Origin: Ornithodoros turicata
Taxonomy: Eukaryota; Arthropoda; Arachnida; Ixodida; Argasidae
Reading direction: 5' to 3'
Assembly: GCF_037126465.1 (NCBI RefSeq)
Contig: NW_026999465.1
Coordinates: forward strand, 1-64,000
DNA length: 64,000 nucleotides
In this document: piece after piece, positions 1 to 9,875 of the stretch
Position numbering within the stretch: position 1 is the first letter of the stretch
Layout of the letters: each line of letters starts with the position of its first letter
Translations under genes and position numbers: made by a program
Notes under the pieces: generated by a model
Seen by the model: only the letters and a program-made list of their open reading frames with translations
The model's database searches: none
What the model was told of the DNA's origin: nothing

Positions 1-930
1 CTTCAGAAAACAGCCATGCTGCTTTCTGAAGACTTTTAAATTTGAATTTTGATAAGTCTCGAAAATGGTTGCGCTGCCGTTGGCTAAAGATATATAAGTA
101 CGTAAATCAATAACGAAAAACTGGTTCCTTGAAAGTGTTGCTTTCGGAGACATACTAGAGTCCCAACTCTATCCTCCCCTCCCAATATTTGGACTTTTTT
201 TCCGAAGTTGGGACGGTGAACCAGTGTACCACAAACTTACGGTGAGCTTACTAAATGTTACAGTGTTACTCATGTGCAAATGGCGAACTTACTAAATGGA
301 ACTGCTACGTAAACTCAGCAGATGAAGCTACAACTGACTATATTTCATGAGTTTCAACTATAGTTTCAAACTTTTCACGAGTCACGCAGAATGACGCAGA
401 ATCATCTCTAAATTAATCACGCCGAATCATTCAACAAAAGATGCGATGAATTTCTCTTAGCTGAGAGGGGCAGTGGAGTCCAGAGCTCGACGACGATGAT
501 GCACGATGAGTGCGCTCTCATACGCCCAGCAGTGGCCACAGACATAACGCGTTCCATGACCACTGTTTTAGACATACACGTTGGATGCCTCACAGAGAAA
601 TGGTCACAGCCTTGCATGCCTCGTAGATTTCAAGAAGCCTTCGTTCACAAGCAGTTACAATAACAAAAACGAAAGACAGTTTCCCCAGTCCCGGTCCTCG
701 CGGCGGTAGCATCCTTCAGCCAGTGAGACGGTGCTGGTATCTTGATATGACTGAACACTACACAAACGTGAACATTTGTGGAAGTCATACGCGGCGTCCC
801 TCGTTCCACTCTGTGAATAGCTGATAGAAAATGCATGAACTCTTCAGTCAATATAACGACAATAGAAAACCAACACAGTGCATAATTTCATAAAAATCTG
901 ACACATGTTTACCAATGTGGAGAAACATAG
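1..930. other. intergenic stretch, nothing recognised
   Basis: Short open frames occur on both strands, but none has recognisable protein motifs or a plausible splice context. I see no RNA gene and no clear repeat until the purine-rich tract near 931. Confidence 0.5.
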
Positions 931-1071
931 CAGGAGGAGGAGGAGGAGGAGGTGGCGTAGAGAGAAAACGGGGAGGGCTGCCTGTCCAAACCGACGGCAA
1001 GTTTCACCCGCTGGGAAAGGGGTGGGAGAGGGGGGAGGGAAAGAGAAAGAGAGAGAGAAGGAATCAGTCAG
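931..1071 (-). repeat. purine-rich tract, probable 3' part of an older SINE
   Basis: An (AGG)n run at about 931-951 is followed by A/G-rich DNA. Read on the minus strand, its layout (pyrimidine-rich tail ending in CCTCCT repeats) parallels the tail of the SINE at 1087-1406. It is therefore probably the tail of an earlier copy into which the newer one inserted. The open frames here are low-complexity products of the repeat. Confidence 0.45.
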
Positions 1072-1086
1072 GGGCGGTCGGGGTGG

Positions 1087-1406
1087 AGGAGGAGGAGGAG
1101 GAGGAGTGTCGTTGGGAGGAACCCGAGAGGTCTGCCTGCCTGATTAGGCGGCATGTTTCTCGGGAAGGGAAAGGTGGTGGAGAGGAGGAGAGGAAAGGGT
1201 GAAGTGGAAGACCGAGCGGAATCCGCTCGGGGGGAGGATAGCTGCGTCCATGGGCCGACTTCAGGGGAACTGTGCCGGCATACGCCTATTACACATCTGA
1301 GGGAAACCCAGGAAAAACCCCAGACGGCACAGCCGGCCCGCGGATTCGAACTGCGGACCTCCCAGTCTCCAAGCGCACGCGTTACCGCTGCGCCACCGGA
1401 GCTGGT
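1087..1406 (-). mobile_element. tRNA-headed SINE (Ruka-like), complete, with 15-bp target duplication
   Basis: On the minus strand a tRNA-like head (A box TGGCGCAGCGG, B box GTTCGAATCC) lies at about 1325-1406. It is followed by a body shared with the copies at 34424 and 39560 (CCGGCTGTGC... and GGCACAGTTCCCC... blocks). The 3' end is a (CCT)n tail. The element is bracketed by a perfect 15-bp direct repeat, GGGCGGTCGGGGTGG, at 1072-1086 and 1407-1421, which is the target-site duplication expected of LINE-driven retroposition. The family name is by resemblance only. Confidence 0.85.
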
Positions 1407-1421
1407 GGGCGGTCGGGGTGG

Positions 1422-2158
1422 CTCCTAGCCAATCTTCATCCCGAGTGACATCGTTCTCTCCCCTGATTCGTTGAAAACGGGAGAACTGAACACGGAATTG
1501 ACAGCCGGATAGCTGATCCAAAGAGCGCGTTGGTGCACTGCTCCGCTCAAGAAATATGTAAACCGAAACCGATTGAAACCGATATGTAAACCGAAACCGA
1601 AACTGAGTGTCGACGCGTTTTTTTTTTCTTTACTTGCAATATTTTTCGCTGAAGGTCCCGATGCGTAAAACAGAGGTTCCGTAAGCGTGCGAAGTAAAAT
1701 TTAAAAGTTGGGATGTTTATTTAATTAGTGAGCGTATGCAAATGAGCCGCTTACTACTCAGTTCATGTCCCATGTCCCAAGGATCTTTACCAAAGGACAT
1801 TTCTTCGACGGCGCACGCGTTCACGAATTATTCAACCGGGAGATCTTCGTGAAACACCCTGCATATGTGAACAGACAAACAATTAGTCTAAAAACAACAA
1901 CTTTATTTTAATGATAATGACTGGGGAGTTTCATCGCCAGGAACGATGTTCCACCCCAAAACTGGCTATAATGTGTTGAAATGGAATATTGTCTGACACA
2001 TGGGGATCGAACTCCTACGGTGTCCAAAAAAGGTCAGAAGTGCTTGTATAGGGGACAGCGTTGGTGGGCAGTATTCGGCCATGGGCTAAGCAATTTTCGC
2101 ATTGTGACTAGAGGGAGAGAGTCCAGCTGACTGAGAGAGACTGAAAGTGTGGTTCTGG
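1422..2158. other. no gene seen
   Basis: Contains a short direct repeat of the CCGAAACCGA type near 1560-1605 and a T-run near 1620. No supportable coding exon or RNA gene. Confidence 0.4.
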
Positions 2159-2166
2159 AAGGTTGC

Positions 2167-2598
2167 CAGTGGCGTAGCCACGGGGGGGCTAGGGGGGGCT
2201 CGAGCCCCCCCTACCTGCCACGGACCGACCCACGGAAATCGTGCAAATCCGAGGAGAAAATAATATATATATGGGGGGGGGGTGACAGTGTGACGATCGC
2301 GAAAGTTCTTACAGTTCATGGCGTCTAAGCAGCACTCTTGAATGGTTTTCAAAGTATGAGCTTTTCAAAATCCTTCCAATCTCGTGACGCCACCTCATTG
2401 GACATGACAGCCTATTCATGTAATCGTATTGTGCACGTCCAAATCAATTATTTTCGTTCTGTTTTTTTTAACCGCATTGTGCGGCGTGCACGAGTATGTG
2501 TATGTTGTCGCGCCCAGGATCAGCGGCGGGGGGGGGGGGAAGTAGGGTGAGTTTTCGTATCGAGCCCCCCCTACCTTGGAGGTCTGGCTACGCCACTG
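2167..2598. mobile_element. non-autonomous hAT-type MITE, copy 1
   Basis: Terminal inverted repeats begin CAGTGGCGTAGCCA and end TGGCTACGCCACTG. The element is flanked by a perfect 8-bp duplication AAGGTTGC (2159-2166 and 2599-2606), which fits the hAT superfamily. It carries sub-terminal G/C homopolymer runs and no transposase frame. A second copy of the same family lies at 37046-37566. Confidence 0.88.
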
Positions 2599-2606
2599 AA
2601 GGTTGC

Positions 2607-4405
2607 GTACTGCGTGAAGTGGCGAAGGACGTGGTCTATAGATCTTCTGCATCACTGCAGCTTATTCTATTTTGTTACATAAGTGTTCCAAACCTGGACG
2701 CATGTCCTTATTTCAAGAAAAAATTATGAAATTTGAACCACACAGCAAGCTTGGGAGGATCTAACCATACATGGTGCACGGAACTATATATAATGAGTTT
2801 CTTTTTTCTTTTTTTCGTTTTAGCTTGGTGCTTAGCATCCTGAAAGAGAGGACGAGGTCGCGATATCCCAGATAACAAAATATAATTTAAAAACACACAA
2901 ACACACGCACAAAGTGCAATTTCATGGCCTGTAGCTGTGAGGAATGCTTTTACGCTGCGACCGTCCTGACCCCCCCCCCCCGCCCCTTGGGGGCACCTGT
3001 GCCATCATGAGCCAATGATAGTTGTCATGAGCGAATACGATCGGGAATGATTGCCTCCGACCTGCTTTAACTTAACGTCTATGAGAGAGAGCGGACGAGA
3101 TAAACTTACGAAACGGACGAGAAACGGAGAGAGCGTGGGCGTCCACGCTCTCTCCTGCCCTTTTGTTGCGAGCGCACCGGGTCTTCGGCGGACGTCTGTA
3201 ATGGCAGCGAGATTGCGCTACTTTATTTCTAGAAAGACAGCTGTCTTTCTAGTGGGAGAAAGAAAAAGTGGGAGAAAGATAACCCACAGTTACTTTTGTG
3301 GCTTTTGTGACACTATACGCCAATTGAGGCTCATAGAGGATAATTATGCCAAAGTTCGGAAGACGCAGAAATATTTCGCTCTTATGAAGGACATACATGA
3401 CTGGTCCCCTTGACCTCTGCTCCTCTGGGAAGGGCGGTCGCTCCCACCGCCCTTTAAGTCCGGTCCTGCGTAGACTAGGGGAGTCTAACGGAAACGGAAA
3501 CAGAAACAGTACATTACCGAAATTTGAGATGTTAACGATAACGGAAGCAGAAACACATACCATCCAAGGTCTACCATTACCGCAAACAGAAACGGAAACG
3601 AAAACTATCGTCCTATATTGAATTCGGGTAATGGCTATTCCTGTTGTGCGATGACATTTGAGTGACTTTTCATCTTATTTTTGTATTTTGCCGAAATGGA
3701 GTCGGCGACTCCATTTCCTGTAATGCTCTAAATACTACACGTGAGCATGGAAGCAAAGCGCAATATTGGATCTCGAGGGTGCATTCCTCGTTTACCCCGT
3801 CCCAGTCCTTATACCTCCATGACATCAACACGTCACTTTACTCCATCATAGCACGAGGATGACAGCCTACGATTTTCAGTTATTTATTTTTTACTTGTTT
3901 TCATTTCATCGTGGCTATGGCAGTGTTATTTACTGCTGAGAGCGTCCGCTTATGAATGCGACATTGGATGAAGGTTATGCCCACGTTGAGTAGCTGGACT
4001 CAGAGTCAGTGAGTGAAGACTGAAGACATGTTCCAACATTTTTTAAAGAATCTTGCAAGACGTGCGCATCCCAACGACGTAAAATTACCTGTGTAGTGTG
4101 TACGCGCGACACCGAAGCAGCAATGTGGCAAAACAAGGTGCTGACAGAGCCTGGACTGGCTGTCCTTCCGCATCTCTGTAACAGCCTTTCCATTACCGGA
4201 AACAGTAACGGAAGCGTAACGGAAACGAAATTGAACGGCTGGTATCAGAAACGGATAACGGAAACTAAAATATAGCAGTAACGAAGATAGAAACGGTAAA
4301 GAAAATACGTCCGTTACCCTTCCCTGCGTAGAACACATGCATGCACCTCCGATAATCTGATATGACATTGCGTAAACCTGTAAACAGAGCAGATGTAATC
4401 TTAGA
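2607..4405. other. intergenic repeats: palindromes and degenerate GGAAAC-type arrays
   Basis: No gene seen. A C-run lies near 2970. Two hairpins are present: GGAGAGAGCGTGG/CCACGCTCTCTCC at 3126-3155 and a perfect 24-bp palindrome at 3229-3252. Two tracts of imperfect GGAAAC/GAAACG units lie at about 3483-3610 and 4190-4310. Confidence 0.5.
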
Positions 4406-4546
4406 GAGTTTTAGCAGACCGTTGATAACGTGGCTAGCGTCTCACCGCATCAACCAGAACCAATCAGTGGACAAGATTCTGAGTCACGCACGAGTGCGAT
4501 TGGTTCCGATAGAGACGATAACTTTATCAACGGTATACTAAAACTC
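4406..4546. repeat. small TIR element (MITE)
   Basis: Inverted ends of about 27 bp: GAGTTTTAGCAGACCGTTGA on the left matches the reverse complement of the right end (GAGTTTTAGTATACCGTTGA). The total length is 141 bp and there is no coding capacity. I could not identify a convincing target duplication, so the superfamily is open. Confidence 0.65.
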
Positions 4547-6026
4547 ACTGTTATCTGGTGAGTCCGCTAACGTGCGGCATGATTGTGAGCTCACCAATAC
4601 GCCATGTCGACTTTCACGTGAGTTCGTAGCCGGGGATGAACTCACGATCAGATCAGATGATTGTGATCGTGAGTTTCGACGCCCGATCGAGCTATGACGG
4701 TAGACAATACAGCTCGTCGAACCCACCCATAATCAGCGCGTCCAGTGCCTTCTTACTCGCTCCACTTGTTTCCAAAAGGGGCAACGGTAACTTTGAATTG
4801 AAGTGTGTGCTCTGGTGCACCCGATGCCTTGAACACTCTTCACACAGAAGAATGCAGAAATGAAACAGATTTGGGATGAGTTTAGCATTCCTGGTCTTAC
4901 GAAGCCGCAGATGACTTTATTGCGGAGTATATATAGCTATAAAGGATACTTTCTTCCGACCATAAACTCACAGGACTGTCACGTGAATGCATCAAATATC
5001 AATGCAGAGATAAGAGAGCGGTTGATGTCCGATGAAAGATTAATTGTGGCTGCCACGTCACACTCACGATTTCAAACGCACTGGTTAGGAGACAGTAAAC
5101 GGGGGCAGTTGTTGAAGCGAGAAATGGAGAAAGGGAGCTACGCTGCACGCAGGTATATAGTGACGATGAAGGTTGTGACACACTTTTTCATTCAGTCCAA
5201 CAAGAATATTGGTTCCCGAGTGGGAACGGGAGTTTGTAAAGTGCACAGCCATACCGACATTGAAAGACGTTAGTGCCTTTCCTTCCCAGTACTCAAGTCC
5301 GTATTTTTGAAGTACAAGGCCGGACTGCTAAGCAGTACGTGCCAGAGCTGAGAGACTGTTTATAGCTGGGGCATCTTGTGAGTACAAATCTCTGACCCCG
5401 CATGGATAACAAAATTTTTTAAATGGCTGTGCTCCTCTGTGTTCCTTCCAGCAAACAAAAAAAGCAAAAATTCATTTCACAACGAGCTACCTGCTTATCA
5501 TACCTGCTCAATGAGCGGAAGTCATCCCCATATCATCGTCATCATGTATTTCTCTCTCTCTCTGCTTATCATAGCTTTCCAATGCGGCATTGCTTGCCAG
5601 TACGTGCTATCAGTCACGCTACAGTATTAGTCACGTGCTATCAGTCGGTGCTAGCCAAATCTGTTACTCAAAGAAAGATCAATAGAAAGTGATAGCAGCC
5701 GGGTAAATTAGTTCAATTGGGGGGGGGGGGATATACATTTATTAAAAGGAAAGGTCTGCCAAAAGGAAAGGTCATGCCATAGCAAGGTGCATGCTATGGG
5801 CATGCTATTCCATTAAAAAAAAAAAGGAAGTTCAATTGGTAAAATGTAGAGAGTATAACTGTAAAAGTACTGAGTATATTTTTGGGGTGTATCTGTAACT
5901 GTATCACTGTATTTTTTTAATTGCGTATCTGTAACTGGAACTCACATACTTTTTAAAAGTAACTTTAATAACCCTGTATATCAAGTTTATATACTCGTTT
6001 TAATTACGAGATGTTTTCTTCTACAG
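4547..6026. other. region upstream of the defensin exon, upstream exons not resolved
   Basis: The start codon, signal peptide and propeptide exons of the defensin-like gene should lie here, but I cannot place them with confidence. A hydrophobic run starting at an ATG at 5544 is a weak signal-peptide candidate. From about 5700 the sequence is repeat-like (G-run at 5720, GTAACTG-type degenerate repeats), related to sequence at 55.0-55.7 and 59.1-60.2 kb. Confidence 0.4.
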
Positions 6027-6139
6027 GTTACGGCTGCCCGAAGTCTCATCTCGCGTGCTCGCAGAAATGTCGTGCGGATCACAGTCATACCGGCGGGTAC
6101 TGCAGCGGACCCTATGGAATAGTCTGCATCTGTTACTGA
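6027..6139 (+). CDS. defensin-like antimicrobial peptide, terminal (mature-peptide) exon
   Basis: After a polypyrimidine tract and acceptor (TTCTTCTACAG, AG at 6025-6026) the frame reads GYGCPKSHLACSQKCRADHS, continues with a GGYC segment and ends CICY then TGA at 6137-6139. The six cysteines follow C-x6-C-x3-C-x10-C-x7-C-x-C. This is the cysteine-stabilised alpha-beta pattern of arthropod defensins, with the GGYC...CIC gamma core of tick defensins. Known tick defensins usually have nine residues between Cys3 and Cys4; here there are ten, and the peptide is only mildly cationic. The exon starts in phase 1, just before GYGC, where tick precursors are cut after a basic pair. Upstream exons are not identified, so a pseudogene fragment cannot be excluded, but the exon is intact. 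Expected role: secreted peptide that disrupts bacterial membranes. Confidence 0.8.
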
Positions 6140-6348
6140 GACCGATCAGCAGCTCTTCATTCGCCTAGTCCATCGTCAATAATTAGAGAAGCCACGACAT
6201 ACCGCGACATACCGCGACATACCGTAGTTCCCGGTGAAGCCCGATCACTTAATTCATAACCCTTACTTTTATGTCACCCTATCACTGCATCTGTTGCTGC
6301 GTTGTGTATATCACTGTGTATTGTTGTTGCTTGCGCTATAACGGGAGC

Positions 6349-6354
6349 ATTAAA
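6349..6354 (+). terminator. poly(A) signal ATTAAA for the defensin-like gene
   Basis: ATTAAA lies about 210 bp after the defensin stop codon, at a normal distance for a 3' UTR. Confidence 0.45.
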
Positions 6355-6359
6355 AGTGT

Positions 6360-7147
6360 TAGTATTTAAAACATGAGTATTTTTTCCTTTAGATTAGAGG
6401 ATAAAGACGGAATGCGAGAGGGAGTGTATTTTGGAACTGTATATAAATACCCCCAAAATAGTCTTAAAAAGTTCTATAAATGAAAATGCACGTCCCCTAT
6501 TCGCAGTTGGAACGTGTGTTTCACGCGTGCATACTCAGGCATTCTTCGTTCGTTATTACAGTATGCCACAATTTGCCACAGTATATGCCTCTGCACGGGC
6601 AAAATTTCCCCGGTCCGACCCAGGGGCATCGAAAAATGGCCCGGCTCAGTGAGTAGCCTAGCCGACCACGCAGCCGAGCCCTCTGCCTCGCATTTCCAGC
6701 CGTGACTTACGCCTTGCTAGCGCTCATCAAACAGATTTATAAGTAAATTTATGAGAAGAGAACACCAGGTTACAGACATACAAGTAGTAGTTCTATGGGT
6801 AGTTCATAGGGAGTAGTTCTATGGGAACTTTAAATGGAGGGTGGGAGAGGATTTGACCCTCGTTTCACTCTCCCAAGTGCACTACCAAAGATACCGTTTC
6901 GGCGGGGGTGTGAACCCCGCTCTGACTACGCCATTGAAACGCGTTATCGTTGCACTACACGTTTTTATGGAGGTAGGGAAGGGGGGGAGGTGTATGTGGA
7001 GAGTGGGCAGCCCGGGATGGAGCCAAGGGTCCCGCCCGACCCAATGCCCGACTGTTGCAAGCACCGGTCCTTCTCACGAAGCTTTGCGAACGTGATTGTG
7101 AAAGATGTGTGAGGAGCCAGGGGCAACGTGAAGTGGCTTTGAGAAGG
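6360..7147. other. no gene seen; possible tRNA-like repeat on the minus strand
   Basis: Minus-strand sequence at about 6840-6965 contains GGGGTTCACACCCC, a B-box-like hairpin, so this may be a SINE fragment. No A box or duplication convincing enough to call it. Overlapping open frames here are not gene-like. Confidence 0.35.
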
Positions 7148-7155
7148 TTCTAGAA

Positions 7156-8254
7156 CAGGGGTGCCGAACTCATTCCATAATGGGGGAACTGCGCGGGCCG
7201 CATACCACGGCTTTGGGGCAGCCTGTTTCTGATATAGATGACACAACGCAGAACTTAAAACCACATAAAACGTATTACTTCCCGGAGAACCATTAACCGC
7301 CCATAAACATCCAGCGAAAGTCGGGTTGTGGATGCTGGGTACGTCTCACGAACATACACATTTGCTCCCGGCAACGTTTTAACTATACGCCAGTACTACC
7401 GTGCTAATCAAGAGAAAATTATGTGAAATGGACGTCGTAGGGCCGCCGATGCGGATCTTCGAGGGACCTGTGGAGGATCCCTATTCAGGTCCTATAGGTA
7501 TCGCGCGCCTATGGAAATATGGTAATTTTAATCGCGAGATGAACACAAGGACGCAAGTATGCACCCAAAAAACTTTATTTCTATGTGGACTTCATTTACA
7601 TGGACATTCGTACATGCCTGCCGGCACATCAGCAGGTCAAATAATGAAAGAACGTGACAAGGTGCCATATCCAGATCATTCCCGTTCATACAGGTCGTGA
7701 TCACAATATCGCCACGTTATGTAAGCAAGAACAAAAAAAAAAAAAAAACATCCATGTTACTCGCCATATAATTAGCCGGCATCTTGCATGAAATCGACGC
7801 GACTGTATCCTCACGCTCCTTCACGCCTTATGCATGGCTACCAGTATCTTTATATTGTTTCTTCCTGTGTCTTCCGGCCTCTGGAACTCACTGGCCAAGT
7901 TCTGCCGCCGAGGCACACTGATAAAAACGACAAACATAATACAGGCATCATCGATCTCTGCCTGTGGCCTAAGTCGCTTGCCGACCAAAAACCGACCACT
8001 GGCCGATGGTTGGTAGTCGGCAATTTCCACTTGAGCCTTGTTGTTGAAACATTGCTGAATGTCAAGTAATGTTGGTCCACTTTTGATAATGTTGCGGGAA
8101 TGTTGTGAAAAGTTGATTAACGTTGCTCCACAACATTCGCAACGTTGCTGCAACATCGAGTCCTGTGTTGCTATAGGGTTGGGCTATAATATTTTTTTTA
8201 TTGGTTCCTCAGCGGCTACGCGGGCTGCACTGCAATCCCAGGCGGGCACCCCTG
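7156..8254. mobile_element. hAT-type element, internally degenerate
   Basis: Ends are CAGGGGTGCC and GGCACCCCTG, a perfect 10-bp inverted repeat, flanked by an 8-bp direct repeat with one mismatch (TTCTAGAA at 7148-7155, TTCTAGAG at 8255-8262). No intact transposase. Internally it holds repeated AATGTTG / AACGTTG motifs at about 8040-8160. Confidence 0.75.
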
Positions 8255-8686
8255 TTCTAGAGGGTCGGATCAGACGCATAAAACGGTATCCTCTGACAAT
8301 GGTGTAGAGTTGCTATAGCTGGTACGACACAACTGGAAGAAGACAACACGCGGGCACTGACAAAATGGCATTGATGCAGGCCAGCTGCTGGATGAACTCC
8401 ATAATGTATAAAGCCCGAGACTATAGGCACACACAGGGACGACACACAACACACGACTTGAGTCGTGTCTTGGTGTCATCCCTCTGTGTGCCCAAACAGG
8501 CTTTTATATTGTACGCAGCCAGGGGACAGATGGACAAACATATGAATGCACACGATAAAACCATATGTACCTTTCAAGAAATTCAACTTCTTTATCACAG
8601 AGACTGACAGACGCCTATAACTACTTTTTTTTCCTTCCCCGATAGGCTTCGATTATTTCTCGAGCCCGCCACCTGCCGGCTGTGAC

Positions 8687-8952
8687 CATGGGCGTTCCCA
8701 GGATTTTTTTAAAGGGGGGTAAAGCGCTTCCGGGGAGGGGGAGGGGGGCAAGCGTGCAAACCCCTTCCCCCTACCAATTTTTTTTTCTGGGGGCAGACAC
8801 TGAGCATTGTGTGGGTGTACAAAGGTTCTTATGACATCTGACAATAATCATTACGATATATGATTAAAGAGTGCTCTATTTTAACGAGCGACCTTAGAGT
8901 TCAGAGCCCCCCCCCCCCCCCCCCCCCCTTGCCCCCTCTCGGTACGCCCGTG
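8687..8952. mobile_element. short hAT-type MITE with poly-C core
   Basis: The left end CATGGGCGTTCCCAGG pairs with the right end (reverse complement CACGGGCGTACCGAG). It is flanked by GCTGTGAC (8679-8686) and GCTGTAAC (8953-8960), an 8-bp duplication with one mismatch. A C homopolymer of about 20 bases sits near 8908-8929. Confidence 0.7.
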
Positions 8953-9299
8953 GCTGTAACAGTGTGCGGGGCGGTGGGCAAACACGACAAATACGGGTAT
9001 GGTATATGCAGCTGTACTTCCAATTACTTGTACATTTTACATTTTTGTCTGTTATGACTTTTTGATCAATATTATTTAAATAGCAAACGTATTCATTTGT
9101 AATTCGGGGACCTTTTCTTCAAGACCCTTGTTTTGAAACAATGAAGTAGACGTGCTGTACGGATTACTATAGTGACTACTATTACTATTACTTTATATGG
9201 ACACAGACCTCCTGTGCCTCACAGTACAAAACCATAGCTGACTCTTATTGCCCTTTTAAGCGATCACGCAATCGAAAATAGCCGCTCCACATCTTTCTA

Positions 9300-9455
9300 A
9301 AAAAATTTTCGTCACCTCACCTCAACGTCCTTGTCAAAAAATTTTCCTCACCTCACCTCAATCTCTCTTTTGAGAATTTTCCCTCACCTCCCCTCAGTGT
9401 GCGTGAGGTGAGGGTGATGTGAGGTGTGAGGGCACCCTCACCCTCATTTGCCCTC
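9300..9455. repeat. CCTCACC-type simple repeat in both orientations
   Basis: Repeated CCTCACCTCA blocks on the plus strand are followed by TGAGGTGAGG blocks. The segment can therefore fold back on itself. It lies about 420 bp upstream of the PRPF38B start codon; any regulatory role is untested. Confidence 0.55.
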
Positions 9456-9875
9456 GTGAAATGCGAAATCGCACAGCAAGCGCAGCACTACGGTTTCGAT
9501 ATCGCTCTCGAGGCTTCTCTTTTGTTGCGAGACGGATATTGCGTGTGATCGCCTGCAACAGCACAGCCGCACAGCACGCAGAAACTTTGTCAACATCCGG
9601 GTTGCACAGTGAGCACTGCGAGGACTTCTATTTGTGTTTTATCGCACGGGTACCGTTTTTATCTGTTAGAACGTGGGCCTGTGTCCCTCTGTACAGCTTT
9701 CTGAGGTAAGGTCTAACGATGTTTCGCACGGCATAACACCATTGACGTTCGACATCCTTTGCGGTTTTTCGTTGCTGTGTGTCTGTATTGCTAGGCCTAA
9801 CGTGCGTTAGGTCAAAACTTTTTGTTCGACCGTGCCGTAATTTTTCTCGCTTCATCGCATTTCTTAGGCGCAGTC

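Noticed and set aside
905..1202. Arg/Gly/Glu-rich open frames
   Set aside because: They translate the (AGG)n and purine-rich SINE tails in several frames; low complexity, no domain.
5544..5605. Hydrophobic frame MYFSLSLLIIAFQCGIAC as the signal-peptide exon of the defensin gene
   Set aside because: The only nearby donor gives phase 2 while the defensin exon needs phase 1, and no linking propeptide exon was found. It may simply be chance hydrophobicity in CT-rich DNA.
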